Shown here one piece after another: positions 19,963 to 29,219 of a DNA stretch of 64,000 bases (the stretch's first letter is position 1; each line of letters opens with the position of its first letter). Origin of the DNA: Methylovulum sp. (GTDB lineage: Bacteria; Pseudomonadota; Gammaproteobacteria; Methylococcales; Methylomonadaceae); assembly GCF_028687615.1 (NCBI RefSeq), contig NZ_JAQTZU010000015.1, forward strand, positions 1 through 64,000, written 5' to 3'. The position numbers and the translations under genes were made by a program. Below the pieces are notes generated by a model that worked only from the letters and a program-made list of their open reading frames with translations, searched no databases and was not told the origin of the DNA.

Positions 19963-20754
19963 ATGAGAAAAGACACTGCTGAAGTACTCGTCAAACCTAC
20001 GAAACGGTTGGATTGTTTTGTCGCAAATTCAGAGGCATTAATCAAAGAAGCGCAACGGTTGCGTTATCGTGTTTTTGCCAAAGAAATGGGCGCAAAATTG
20101 AAATCTGGATCAGAAGGACTGGATTACGATGAAGTTGATCAATATTGCGATCATCTGGTAGTTTTTGACAATACGACCCAAAAAGTCGTGGGCTACACAC
20201 GCCTGCTGACCCAATTCCAGGCTGAACAATTGGGCCGGTTTTATTCCCAAAGTGAATTTAAGCTAGACCAAGTTTTGGCATTGCCAGGGCGTTTTCTGGA
20301 AATCGGCAGGACTTGTGTTGATCCTGACTTTCGCGGCAGTGCGGTGTTGACTACATTGTGGTCTGCGTTAGTGGAATACGCTTTACAAGGCCAGTTTAAT
20401 TATTTGTTAGGCTGCGCCAGTATCACACCAGGCCCTAGTGGATTTGCAGTAGATGCGGTCTATCGCAATATAGATGCCAAAAACATCGCCCCGCTGTCAT
20501 TAGAAGTGGCGCCGACCATCCCCGTCCCCCATGCCTTACGTTGCAACCGCGACGAATCTGGCATTCCACCTTTGTTAAAAGCTTATCTGCGTTTCGGTGC
20601 CTTGATCTGTGGTGAACCCTGCTGGGATGAAGATTTTAACTGTATGGATTTATTCGTGTTATTGCCTTTAGACCAATTGCAAGAACGTTACAGCAAACAT
20701 TATATGCGCGACTTCCCAACAAGTAATGAAATCGAAAAGTCGGCTGTTTTATAA
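19963..20754 (+). CDS. olsB: OlsB-like N-acyltransferase (ornithine lipid synthesis, first step)
   Basis: A 263-residue GNAT-fold acyltransferase of the OlsB/hemolysin-like group. OlsB attaches a 3-hydroxy fatty acid to the alpha-amino group of ornithine, giving lyso-ornithine lipid. Visible blocks are LRYRVFAKEMGA (about residues 34-45), VVGYTRLL and FLEIGRTCVDPDFRGSAVL, which in this family binds the acyl donor. The ATG at 19963 is chosen over a TTG six codons earlier. The stop overlaps the start of a PlsC-type gene, the usual olsB-olsA context. The role is inferred from the pair and not proved. Confidence 0.8.
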   Translation: MRKDTAEVLVKPTKRLDCFVANSEALIKEAQRLRYRVFAKEMGAKLKSGSEGLDYDEVDQYCDHLVVFDNTTQKVVGYTRLLTQFQAEQLGRFYSQSEFKLDQVLALPGRFLEIGRTCVDPDFRGSAVLTTLWSALVEYALQGQFNYLLGCASITPGPSGFAVDAVYRNIDAKNIAPLSLEVAPTIPVPHALRCNRDESGIPPLLKAYLRFGALICGEPCWDEDFNCMDLFVLLPLDQLQERYSKHYMRDFPTSNEIEKSAVL

Positions 20755-21505
20755 GTTACTGCTGGTCATCTTGCTGTTTGTTGCAGGGTTCATCATTGCC
20801 GCCATCGTTTTTCCCACGCTCAATCTGCTGTGTTCGGCGAATGCGGCAAGAAATCACCGGGATGCCCTTAAAAAACAATGGATATGCTGGTTTAGCTCGA
20901 TATTGAAGCTAGAGATCACCCGGGAAGGTAATGTGCCCCTGCACTCATCACTTGTGGTCAGCAACCATATTTCGTGGGTTGATATTATTGTTATCGGCCA
21001 GTATTTGCCCGCTTATTTCGTCGCCAAAAGCGATATTTTAGCTTGGCCGTTGCTAGGCTTCCTGTCCAGGCAGGCGGGGGCTATTTTCATCCGGCGCGGC
21101 GATAAAAAGCATATTATGGAAACCGCCGAAAAAATGGTCTGGCTGTTAAAACAGAACCGCAACCTGATCGCTTTTCCTGAAGGCACCACCACGGTTGGCA
21201 ATCATGTGCTCAATTTTCATGCTTCATTATTTCAACCCGCTTTGCTAACCAAAACAGCGATCCAACCCGTGGCTATCGAATATTTAGGGGATGCCCAACA
21301 TTTGGCGCCTTTTATCGGTGATGATGCTTTTGTCCCTCATCTGATAAAAATGCTGGGGCTGGAAAAAATTGAAGTACGTTTGAGCTTTCTACCGACGGTC
21401 AACGCGTCGGGTAAAAACCGCCACGCCGTCAGCCATGAAGCCAGGGATTTGATACTCGGTCAAATTTCTAATGATGCCTTGTACAAGCAACACCACAGCG
21501 CGTGA
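20726..21505 (+). CDS. olsA: OlsA-like lyso-ornithine lipid O-acyltransferase (PlsC family)
   Basis: A 259-residue membrane-associated PlsC-type acyltransferase. It has one N-terminal hydrophobic helix, the catalytic NHISWVD (HX4D, about residues 78-84), GAIFIRRGDKK and the FPEGTTT substrate motif (about 151-157). Next to the OlsB-like gene, the likely role is the second acylation that makes ornithine lipid, a phosphorus-free membrane lipid often made under phosphate limitation. A 1-acylglycerol-3-phosphate acyltransferase is the alternative. It overlaps the previous gene by 29 bp. Confidence 0.8.
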   Translation: MKSKSRLFYKLLLVILLFVAGFIIAAIVFPTLNLLCSANAARNHRDALKKQWICWFSSILKLEITREGNVPLHSSLVVSNHISWVDIIVIGQYLPAYFVAKSDILAWPLLGFLSRQAGAIFIRRGDKKHIMETAEKMVWLLKQNRNLIAFPEGTTTVGNHVLNFHASLFQPALLTKTAIQPVAIEYLGDAQHLAPFIGDDAFVPHLIKMLGLEKIEVRLSFLPTVNASGKNRHAVSHEARDLILGQISNDALYKQHHSA

Positions 21506-21592
21506 TAAATTCCAGGCCTCCAGCATCCTATTTCATCGCACTTCCCCAATCGGGCAACCATGCCTTGGCTTTGCGGCCTTTAACGCCAAACC

Positions 21593-22618
21593 ATGACCGG
21601 CTTTAACTTCCCCGAACTGGAACAACTCGAACGCCTCATCGGGCAGTTCGGGGAGCGTGCGCGTACCGAGGTCATTGACCGCATCCATTACAAAAATCTC
21701 GAATTCCCCATTTACAGCCTGACGCTGGGAACAACAAAACCGGATGTGCCGGTTTTGGCTTTTTTCGGTGGCGTCCATGGCCTGGAAAAAATTGGTTCAG
21801 AAGTGATTTTGTCGTATCTGCAAACCATTTTGCAATTGCTGGACTGGGATGAAGAATTGCTGCAACGGCTGGAAAAATCGCGGCTGGTGTTTGTGCCTAT
21901 TGTCAATCCGGTCGGCGTTTATCTGGGACGGCGCTCGAACGGCAATTGTGTTGATTTAATGCGCAATTCCCCCATCGAAGGTGAAGGGATTGGGGCAAGG
22001 AAGATTTACAGCGGGCAAAGGATGACGCGGTATCTGCCCTGGTTTCGCGGCGATATAGATAAAATGGAAAAAGAGTCGCTGGCATTATGCAAGGTCGCCG
22101 CCGAGCAATTGTTCACCTCACCATTGTCGATTGCGCTGGATTTACATTCCGGTTTTGGCATCAAAGACCGCTTATGGTTTCCCTACGCATCGCGGCAAAC
22201 GCCTTTCACCTATATTCCGCAAGCACTGGCGCTTAAGAAATTGTTCGACCGCTGTTATCAGAACCATGTCTATAAAATCGAGCCGATGTCCATGGAATAT
22301 GTGATTAACGGCGATTTATGGGATTATCTGTTTGATCAATTCGTCGGCCAGTTTGGCGATCAAAAGCTATTTTTGCCGTTGACACTGGAAATGGGCTCAT
22401 GGCTGTGGTTGCGCAAAAATCCCCTGCACTTGTTTTACCGGCATGGTTTGTTCCACCCCATGTTACCGCATCGCCAACAACGCGTTTTCCGCCGACATTT
22501 TGTCCTGTTTGATTTTTTGCACCGCAGCCTGCTTTACCCAACACAATGGGCGAACTTGTCGGAGGCGCAAAAAGCCTTAAACCAGCAAAAGGCCGAGGCT
22601 TTATGGTATGGACAATAG
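21593..22618 (+). CDS. M14-type zinc carboxypeptidase-like protein
   Basis: A 341-residue protein resembling the M14 / succinylglutamate-desuccinylase-like metallopeptidases. The likely zinc ligands are in FGGVHGLEKIGSE (HxxE, about residues 60-72) and LDLHSGFG (about 179-186). RRSNGNCVDLMRN (about 111-123) is like the substrate-binding Asn-Arg region. No signal peptide is visible, so it is probably cytosolic. It overlaps the next alpha/beta hydrolase gene by 11 bp, implying joint expression. The substrate is unknown. Confidence 0.72.
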   Translation: MTGFNFPELEQLERLIGQFGERARTEVIDRIHYKNLEFPIYSLTLGTTKPDVPVLAFFGGVHGLEKIGSEVILSYLQTILQLLDWDEELLQRLEKSRLVFVPIVNPVGVYLGRRSNGNCVDLMRNSPIEGEGIGARKIYSGQRMTRYLPWFRGDIDKMEKESLALCKVAAEQLFTSPLSIALDLHSGFGIKDRLWFPYASRQTPFTYIPQALALKKLFDRCYQNHVYKIEPMSMEYVINGDLWDYLFDQFVGQFGDQKLFLPLTLEMGSWLWLRKNPLHLFYRHGLFHPMLPHRQQRVFRRHFVLFDFLHRSLLYPTQWANLSEAQKALNQQKAEALWYGQ

Positions 22619-23390
22619 ATGCGGCCAGCACTGGATTTTATTGCGCGGTTTAGCGCGTGAATCTGCACACTGGGGCAATTTTGTCCCCCAACTCCAAGCC
22701 AGCTTCCCCTCAGCAACCATCACCGCACTAGACTTACCCGGAACAGGGCGGTTTTTTCAACAATCCGGCCCCAATAGAATCCCCGCCATTGCCGAACAAG
22801 TTCGAACCAATGCCCATGAACAAGGCTTGCCCGGACAGCCGGTCATGATACTGGCGGTCTCATTAGGTGCTATGGTGGCTTGGGAATGGCTACAACGCTA
22901 TCCAGGCGATAGTTGCGGCGCGGTGTTCATAAACACCAGTTTTGCTAGTTTAAGCCCGTTTTATCAACGCTTACGTTGGCAAAGCTACTTGAAGCTATTC
23001 GCCCTGCCCGGACACCGCGATATTTATCAACGCGAGTTGGAGATTGTAAAGTTAGTCAGCAATCAGGAAAAACATTATGAAGAGTTTGCCAAAGACTGGG
23101 CAAACATACAAATAGCCAGACCACTCAGCTTAAGAAATACGATCAATCAGCTAGTGGCGGCGGCAACTTATCGGCCCGCCAAAGCCAAACCCAAGACCCC
23201 CGTTTTATTGCTCAACAGCAAAAGTGACCGCTTGGTGTCCCCTGTTTGTTCAGAAGCCATTCAAAAACAATGGAATTTAGATTTACGCACCCATCCTTGG
23301 GCAGGCCATGATTTGACCTTGGATGATGGCGCTTGGGTCATTGCCCAGTTGCAACAATGGATGGCAAATCAACACAGTAGCTTTGGCTAA
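22608..23390 (+). CDS. Alpha/beta hydrolase
   Basis: A 260-residue alpha/beta hydrolase. The nucleophile elbow reads ILAVSLGAMVAWEW (about residues 81-94), with serine in A-V-S-L-G where most relatives have G-x-S-x-G. LLNSKSDRLVSP supplies the acid and AGHDLTLDD the histidine. LLRGLARESAHWGNF near the start forms the oxyanion region. It overlaps the M14-type gene, so the two may act on related substrates. No more specific function can be given. Confidence 0.78.
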   Translation: MDNRCGQHWILLRGLARESAHWGNFVPQLQASFPSATITALDLPGTGRFFQQSGPNRIPAIAEQVRTNAHEQGLPGQPVMILAVSLGAMVAWEWLQRYPGDSCGAVFINTSFASLSPFYQRLRWQSYLKLFALPGHRDIYQRELEIVKLVSNQEKHYEEFAKDWANIQIARPLSLRNTINQLVAAATYRPAKAKPKTPVLLLNSKSDRLVSPVCSEAIQKQWNLDLRTHPWAGHDLTLDDGAWVIAQLQQWMANQHSSFG

Positions 23391-23467
23391 GCCCACCTTC
23401 CTATCCTTGCAAAAATTAACGCTCTTTCTTCGGTCGGATAACGCGGCGGCCTATCGCCATATTCTTT

Positions 23468-24196
23468 TCAAATATAAAGCGGAGCCATACGCCGCCAATA
23501 ATATCCACTGTGCGCCCGCTCATTCCAGAGTATCAATTGATGCGGGATGCCCTTTTTAGTCAAAATAGAGCTGAGTTCTTGGTTATTTTGCAAAAATGGG
23601 TCTTCATTGCCAATGACCAGAATAATATCCATTTCTTTCAATTTGCTTAACAAGTTACTGCACTCCAGATTGGGTAAAAAATGCGATGGCGTGTGGAAAT
23701 ACACATCATCGTTATAAAACCCATCCAGCAAATCATTAAAGCATTCCACATTTAAAGTCAGGTCATAGCGGCCTGAAAACGCCACCATTTTTTTAAACAA
23801 CTGCGGATGACGGAAAGCAATCGTAGCGGCATGGAACGCCCCAAGGCTCAAACCGTGTGAAATGATACATTCATGAGGATTCTTACTGTCCATAAACGGT
23901 ATCACTTCTTCCAGCACATATTCTTCAAAAGTGATATGCCGCCGGATACGCCCAGAAGGATGCGCCCACCAACAATAAAAACTTTCTGCATACACCGCAT
24001 CGATACAATACAGTTGCAACCAGCCCTGGTCGATTTTATGCTGCAAAGCCTTGACCATGCCCAACTTTTCATATTCGTCAAACCGCCCGTCGCGGGTTGG
24101 AAACACCAATACTTTTGCCCCGGCATGACCAAAGACCAGTAATTCCATATCGCGTTGTAATTTATCACTCCACATCTTGTGATACTCGCGGTTCAT
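23468..24196 (-). CDS. Esterase-D-like alpha/beta hydrolase
   Basis: A 242-residue protein of the putative esterase group (PF00756-like). The nucleophile is in ISHGLSLGAFHAATIA (about residues 112-127, G-L-S-L-G), the acid probably in VIGNEDPFL and the histidine in NERAHSGYYWR. There is no signal peptide. A strong AGGAG ribosome-binding site lies 7 bases before the ATG. It runs in the same direction as the acetyl-esterase-like gene next upstream (gap about 40 bp), so the two may form an operon. The substrate is unknown. Confidence 0.78.
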   Translation of the reverse strand: MNREYHKMWSDKLQRDMELLVFGHAGAKVLVFPTRDGRFDEYEKLGMVKALQHKIDQGWLQLYCIDAVYAESFYCWWAHPSGRIRRHITFEEYVLEEVIPFMDSKNPHECIISHGLSLGAFHAATIAFRHPQLFKKMVAFSGRYDLTLNVECFNDLLDGFYNDDVYFHTPSHFLPNLECSNLLSKLKEMDIILVIGNEDPFLQNNQELSSILTKKGIPHQLILWNERAHSGYYWRRMAPLYI

Positions 24197-24237
24197 CGCA
24201 CAACTCCTGATTGCCTGTGTTGATAATGTGGTTAAAA

Positions 24238-25233
24238 CTATTTTGCTAGTGGCGCAAAAAAAACGTCCAGTTCATCAACTAATTGCTGCTGTTGACGCGC
24301 TTGGTTCGGATAACTGTAATGCCCGGCTTCCAAAACAAATAATTGTTTCTCCCCAGCCAATGCATTGTAAATGGCAAATTGCCCAGGCGGTGCGACACAG
24401 GGGTCAAACGTTGCACAAGCACAATGTACGGGCATTTCAATGAATTGGGCGGCAGTCGCCGCATCGTAATAGCGCAATACTTTCAGGGTTTGTTTCTTAT
24501 GTTCACAGTAATATTGCTGGACACTGCGGGCACTGCCTTGTGATGGCAACCGCAAACGTAGCGGCTGGTTGCCAAAGGTCGGCACATTGAAATGCGCCCT
24601 GGCAATACGTTGTTCAAACGCCAACGCCAACGCCCCAATACCACCAGCAAAACTAATGCCCAAATACCCCAAATGCCCGCTTAAATACGGAAACAAATTC
24701 AATAAGGCACTGACCGCCAACCATAGGTCTTCAACACACCCGCCCAGCACATATTTGTCGGCGTCCTCTATATGGTGCCGGACATGCCAGAAAGGATCGG
24801 CGGAAATATCCGCCTCGTCACTCAAACCCAAACCGCGAAAGCACGGAAACAACAAGGCGGAATCATGGAACGGCAAGTGGAAATCCGGTGCATTACGCCC
24901 GCCATAACCATGCCCGACAACAAAGCCACGCTTGACTACACCATACTTTGGCAATAACAACCAACAACGGATGAGCCGATGGTCGGTAGAGGTATAACGA
25001 ATATCAAACACCTGCCAACCAGATTTGTCAGTGCATAAAAATTTTATCTTGGGCAAAGGGGCAACGCGTAACGCTTGCTGATAACGATGCCGCCAGAACT
25101 CCGAAAAATCTTTAGGGGCTTTGGCGGTGCCCACCGCTAACAATTGCGCTAGGGAATAACCATAAGCAGGGTCAAATCCGTAGCTATTTTTGTTAATAAC
25201 ATTACAACTATCGTCGGGCATGTACTTTCTCAT
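24238..25233 (-). CDS. Acetyl xylan esterase (AXE1)-like deacetylase
   Basis: A 331-residue protein of the AXE1 / cephalosporin-C deacetylase family. PCFRGLGLSDEAD (about residues 129-141) is the RGxG oxyanion motif, GYLGISFAGGIGALA the nucleophile elbow (about 193-207), DPCVAPPGQFAIYNAL the aspartate region and LEAGHYSYPN the catalytic histidine. No signal peptide is visible, so plant xylan is an unlikely substrate; an intracellular acetylated sugar or other ester is more probable. It shares its strand with the esterase gene downstream. Confidence 0.8.
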   Translation of the reverse strand: MRKYMPDDSCNVINKNSYGFDPAYGYSLAQLLAVGTAKAPKDFSEFWRHRYQQALRVAPLPKIKFLCTDKSGWQVFDIRYTSTDHRLIRCWLLLPKYGVVKRGFVVGHGYGGRNAPDFHLPFHDSALLFPCFRGLGLSDEADISADPFWHVRHHIEDADKYVLGGCVEDLWLAVSALLNLFPYLSGHLGYLGISFAGGIGALALAFEQRIARAHFNVPTFGNQPLRLRLPSQGSARSVQQYYCEHKKQTLKVLRYYDAATAAQFIEMPVHCACATFDPCVAPPGQFAIYNALAGEKQLFVLEAGHYSYPNQARQQQQLVDELDVFFAPLAK

Positions 25234-25542
25234 TTTTATAGTTATACCATTGCGTCCATGACAGGATTATTGACATGGAATGGGTTGGTTTTTTTAATTC
25301 CAGGGCATTGCTCAAGCGAAAATAAGTGGAGCAGGCAAATATTAGATTAGTGAAGCCTGAGAGACTATTTCTTGAGAAGAATTTGACAGTTGCTGGTGTA
25401 ACGACATCCACCTATCCACCTTTTGATTGCTTTCCAAAAGCAGAATTTTACAGATATATTTTCTGTTAAATTTACATACGCCCTGTTCTAATTAAGCATA
25501 ATTTTAACCTGTTATTTTTTGCTATCATACTGATAACATTCA
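25234..25542. other. Spacer between the deacetylase and rhlE-like genes
   Basis: About 310 AT-rich bases with no supported gene, tRNA or clear terminator. It must contain the promoter for the leftward esterase pair. Confidence 0.35.
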
Positions 25543-26874
25543 TTAACCTGCTTCTGTATCCGGCTTCGCGCTTGGCACACGCCGTTTACCTATATTTTTT
25601 TGGTCGCGATGGCGGATTTTTATTTTCTCGGCAGGCTTCTTTTTATCTTCTTCTTTCTTCTTTTTAGCTCCGGCGGCTTTGCCGGATGATTTGATTTTTT
25701 TCGGCCCTTGATAACTACCAGCCAACTCTTTTATCGTGCGGCGGATGAAAGCTTGTTTCAAAAACCGTTGGATACCGGACATTAAATTCCATTCAGTGCT
25801 TTTGACCAGCGCGATGGCGACACCTTGCTCATCAGCGCGGCCAGTCCGGCCTATACGATGGATGTAGTCAATCCCATTTCTGGGGACATCAAAATTGACC
25901 ACCAGATTGATGCCCTTAACATCCAAGCCCCTCGCTGCCAAGTCGGTGGAAACCAAAATAGTGATGATGCCTTCGCGGAACAAGTTCATGATACGTTTGC
26001 GTTCATAATGCTCCATTTCTCCATGTAATACGCCAATACGCAGATTTTGGTTACGCAAAGGGCTTTCTAATTCAATGGCTTTGTTGCGGGTATTGGTAAA
26101 AACCAGTGCTTTGTCGTAACTGTCATTAAGCAATAACCACGCTAATAACCGCTGCTTATGGTCATTGTCATCCGCCAGCACGATTTGTTGTTCGATATTG
26201 CTGTGCCCATCATGCAGGGTATTGAGCGCGATGACCTGATGCTGTTTTAATACCTTATCGGCGATTTTAATCACGCCGTAATGGGTTAAGGTCGCAGAAA
26301 ATAGCAGTGTTTGCCGTTCCGGGTTACAGCGTCCGGCGATATTCAGCACATCATCGCTAAAGCCCATGTCGAGCATACGGTCGGCTTCGTCGAGCACCAG
26401 CACTTCCAGATGCGTAAAATCTGACGAATGCTGTTTTATCTGTTCCAGCAAACGACCGGGCGTGGCGATAATAATATCTGCATTTCTACGCAACACCCCT
26501 TGTTGTTGTTTGAAGTCTTCGCCGCCGGTAATCAACCCTATTTTAATATCGGTAAATTCGGCGAGTTGTAAACATTGCTGGAAAATTTGGCTGGCAAGTT
26601 CCCGCGTTGGTGTCAAGATCAGGGCGCGGGTACCAAATAAAGAGGTGGGCTTGTTAAGCAGGTTTTGGAAAGTCGGCAATAAAAATGCGGCGGTTTTGCC
26701 GCTGCCTGTTTCAGCACTGACCAATAAGTCTTTGCCCGCCAATGCAGGTGGTATGGCTTGCTGTTGCACAGGGGTGGGTTGGGTAAAGCCGAGTTTGGCA
26801 ATGGCGGCCTGTAATGCTTCTTCCAGTGCTAACTGGGCAAAAGATAAGGGAATGTCGCTTGAATTTGTGTGCAT
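25543..26874 (-). CDS. RhlE-like DEAD-box RNA helicase
   Basis: A 443-residue DEAD-box helicase. The motifs appear in order: Q motif (GFTQPTPVQQQAIPPALAG), SAETGSGKTAAFLLP (motif I), PTRELASQ, TPGRLLEQ, DEAD (about residues 162-165), SAT, STDLAARGLDV and HRIGRTGRA. After the core comes a lysine-rich tail (about 395-443, KKKKEEDKKK) that should bind RNA. This class helps ribosome assembly or mRNA turnover, often in the cold. Which named helicase (RhlE, SrmB) it equals cannot be settled here. Confidence 0.88.
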   Translation of the reverse strand: MHTNSSDIPLSFAQLALEEALQAAIAKLGFTQPTPVQQQAIPPALAGKDLLVSAETGSGKTAAFLLPTFQNLLNKPTSLFGTRALILTPTRELASQIFQQCLQLAEFTDIKIGLITGGEDFKQQQGVLRRNADIIIATPGRLLEQIKQHSSDFTHLEVLVLDEADRMLDMGFSDDVLNIAGRCNPERQTLLFSATLTHYGVIKIADKVLKQHQVIALNTLHDGHSNIEQQIVLADDNDHKQRLLAWLLLNDSYDKALVFTNTRNKAIELESPLRNQNLRIGVLHGEMEHYERKRIMNLFREGIITILVSTDLAARGLDVKGINLVVNFDVPRNGIDYIHRIGRTGRADEQGVAIALVKSTEWNLMSGIQRFLKQAFIRRTIKELAGSYQGPKKIKSSGKAAGAKKKKEEDKKKPAEKIKIRHRDQKNIGKRRVPSAKPDTEAG

Positions 26875-27041
26875 GAATAAGGAATGATTCTGGAGCTAAA
26901 TGCGGGTTATTGATTAATAGCCATTATAAACGCTTTACAAAGCAGGTCCTGTGTAAATGTCCAATTGCCAATCGGCGTTTAAATGTTAAGCTTAGATGAC
27001 AATTTAGCCATCAGCTTGATAGACAAACGAGAACCAACCCT

Positions 27042-27731
27042 ATGATCCCTATTAGAGATACTGCGCCGTGTTATGCAAAACCCTTGGTTACCTGGAGCAT
27101 GATAGGCGTGTGTGTGCTTATTTTTATCACCATGTACTTTATGCCGGAAGCGGACAGTTATCGGCTGCTTAATCTGTACGGAATGGTACCGATGCGCTAT
27201 GCCCACGGCTGGGCAAGTTACAACGGCATGTCGTTCGATGGCTATTTTTCCTTTATCAGCAACTTGTTTTTGCATTCAAGTTGGACTCATTTGCTGGTGA
27301 ACATGTGGTTTTTATGGATTTTTGCCGATAATGTCGAAGACCGTATGGGGCGATGGCGTTTTTTACTGTTCTATCTTATTTGCGGGATTTTTGCGACGGC
27401 GTTGCAATGGTATTTTGACCCTAACCTAACCATTCCGGTAGTGGGTGCGTCTGGTGCCATTGCCGGTGTATTGGCGGCCTACTTTTTTCTCTATCCATTA
27501 GAACGGGTCATTGTTTGGCTGCCTTTATTTTTCCTGCCCATTGTTATTCATGTACCCGCCATCGCTTTTTTAGGTTTATGGATTTTATTGCAACTATACA
27601 ATGCAACAACATCCATCGTCTTTGACAATATCACGGTCAATGTCGCGTGGTGGGCGCATTTAGGTGGTTTTATCGCCGGTTCCATTTTATACCGTCACTT
27701 TTTGCGTAAAGACTATTTTCAAGCACAGTGA
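27042..27731 (+). CDS. Rhomboid family intramembrane serine protease
   Basis: A 229-residue membrane protein with about six helices. The catalytic serine is in VGASGAIAGVLAAY (about residues 142-155, GxSG) and the histidine in WWAHLGGFIAG (about 204-214); the loop-1 WxR-like segment and HSSWTHLLVNMWFLW agree with the family. Rhomboids cut transmembrane helices; the substrate here is unknown. It begins MIPIRDTAPCYAKP, typical of a bacterial subgroup. The stop is followed after 1 bp by a palindromic element. Confidence 0.9.
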   Translation: MIPIRDTAPCYAKPLVTWSMIGVCVLIFITMYFMPEADSYRLLNLYGMVPMRYAHGWASYNGMSFDGYFSFISNLFLHSSWTHLLVNMWFLWIFADNVEDRMGRWRFLLFYLICGIFATALQWYFDPNLTIPVVGASGAIAGVLAAYFFLYPLERVIVWLPLFFLPIVIHVPAIAFLGLWILLQLYNATTSIVFDNITVNVAWWAHLGGFIAGSILYRHFLRKDYFQAQ

Positions 27732-27732
27732 C

Positions 27733-27838
27733 TTAGGAACGGGCATGAAATAACGTCGACAACTTGTCCCCTCTCCCACTGGGAGAGGGCTAGGGTGAGG
27801 GAAATCAAATGCTCAAGTTATTTCATGCCTATTCCTTA
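27733..27838. repeat. Palindromic element with TTAGGAACGGGCATGAAATAA ends, copy 2
   Basis: The ends 27733-27754 and 27817-27838 are inverted copies matching at about 19 of 22 positions and match the ends of copy 1 at 2304. The interior carries CCCTCTCCCACTGGGAGAGG, a second repeat also seen near 34951. The element fills the gap between the convergent rhomboid and rbgA genes, and its last three bases (TTA at 27836-27838) are the rbgA stop codon on the minus strand. Confidence 0.75.
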
Positions 27839-28741
27839 TTTGTTTTTTTGCTTCCTCAACTTTTTCCTAGCTTCTTTTTCTTGGCGGATGACCGCCAATT
27901 CCACCAACTCCTGCTCCATCATGGCGGGTGTTTCCAAGCTAATATCACCTAATGCTCCAGTTCGGAATTCTGAGAGTAAAATTTTGGCTACTTTATCGTA
28001 ATCAATCTGCCCGCCAGAACGTAAACAACCGCGTTGCTTGCCAATCAATTCCAACAACCCAGTTTCCCGTTCGGGCAATTCCACCAACTGGAAACGCGCT
28101 TTCAGATGGTTTGGATAATGCCGTAACAAGAACTCCGCGAGGAATGCAGCAATATCGTCATGCTGTATCGCCGTGTCTTTTATCGCCCCTGTGCTTGCCA
28201 AACGATAGCCGCTGTTTTTGTTGTCAAGATTAGGCCAAAGCATCCCAGGGCTATCCATTAAAATAATGCCATTGCCTATATCTATACGCTGGAGGAATTT
28301 GGTAATCGCAGGCTCATTGCCGGTTTTGGCAATCGTCCGCCCCGCGAGAATGTTAATTAAGGTTGATTTGCCAACATTGGGGATGCCCATAATCAGCGTA
28401 TGTAACAATTTACCTGCTTTTACCGGAGCCAGTTTGTGGCACAAAGCAGTCAATTGGCGTATTTTTTCTGGCTGGCTTGCCGTCAGTGCCAACGTTTTAA
28501 CGCCCTGCTCCTGTTCCAGATAAGTTTGCCACTGTTGCGTCATATCAGCATCGGCAAGATCGCTTTTATTAAGCACTTTGATGCAAGGTTTATCGCCACG
28601 CAATATTGCAAGCATAGGATTTTGGCTGCTGAACGGAATGCGGGCATCGAGAATTTCAATAATCAAATCAATCTCAGGGAGAATAGCCTTGATTTCTTTG
28701 CCGGCCTTGTGCATGTGGCCGGGATACCACTGGATTAGCAT
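27836..28741 (-). CDS. rbgA: RbgA/YlqF-type ribosome biogenesis GTPase
   Basis: A 301-residue circularly permuted GTPase that acts late in large-subunit assembly. The permuted order is visible: KVLNKSDLAD (G4, about residues 56-65) precedes MGIPNVGKSTLIN (G1, about 118-130) and DSPGM (G3, about 158-162). It starts MLIQWYPGHMHKAGKEI, the family signature. The C-terminus is lysine-rich (RKKLRKQKNK), and its stop codon lies in the palindromic element downstream. Confidence 0.93.
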   Translation of the reverse strand: MLIQWYPGHMHKAGKEIKAILPEIDLIIEILDARIPFSSQNPMLAILRGDKPCIKVLNKSDLADADMTQQWQTYLEQEQGVKTLALTASQPEKIRQLTALCHKLAPVKAGKLLHTLIMGIPNVGKSTLINILAGRTIAKTGNEPAITKFLQRIDIGNGIILMDSPGMLWPNLDNKNSGYRLASTGAIKDTAIQHDDIAAFLAEFLLRHYPNHLKARFQLVELPERETGLLELIGKQRGCLRSGGQIDYDKVAKILLSEFRTGALGDISLETPAMMEQELVELAVIRQEKEARKKLRKQKNK

Positions 28742-29219
28742 GATGTTTAAATTAAATGATCAGAGAAATTGATATGAGAAAGCAAGATACCAGATATCCC
28801 AAAGTCCGTTCATTTTTTCGGTGGTGGCTAGATTAAGGCGGGAGCGCGGTCATCTTGACCGCAACTGGCGGGCAGGATGCCCGCGCTCCCTCCCACTAAA
28901 AACCGAAAACGTAAGCGTTTGAAAAGCACAAATCCTGACTGTCCGCAGTACATAGCGTTTTGGTGATCCACCATAAAGCCATTTAGGGTTACAGCGACAA
29001 TTTGATGTTAAGGGTTTTCAACAATAACATCCCGAAAAAAGCTGGCATTCAATAACTTTAGTAGTTAAATTGCCATTCCAGATAAGGATACTGCTGTTAG
29101 CCGAGCCTTACCCTTATTAATATAATGGAAAATAAAAACAAACATGACACAACCTGTCATCGCACTATTTTATACTTGCCAGCAAGACACAATCTTCTTA
29201 GCTTTAAGGTAATCACCCC
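28742..29219. repeat. Repeat-bearing spacer left of the dynamin-like island
   Basis: No gene is seen. GGGAGCGCGGTCATCTTGAC (about 28840) and GGATGCCCGCGCTCCC (about 28877) make an inverted pair. AAAACCGAAAACGTAAGCGTTT follows and resembles the middle arm of the prfA-prmC palindrome. At 28922-28950 lies one copy of a 29-base sequence (AAAAGCACAAATCCTGACTG and nine more bases) whose second copy is at 34990-35018, so the pair brackets the GTPase genes. The promoter of the GTPase gene should be in the last 150 bases. Confidence 0.6.
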
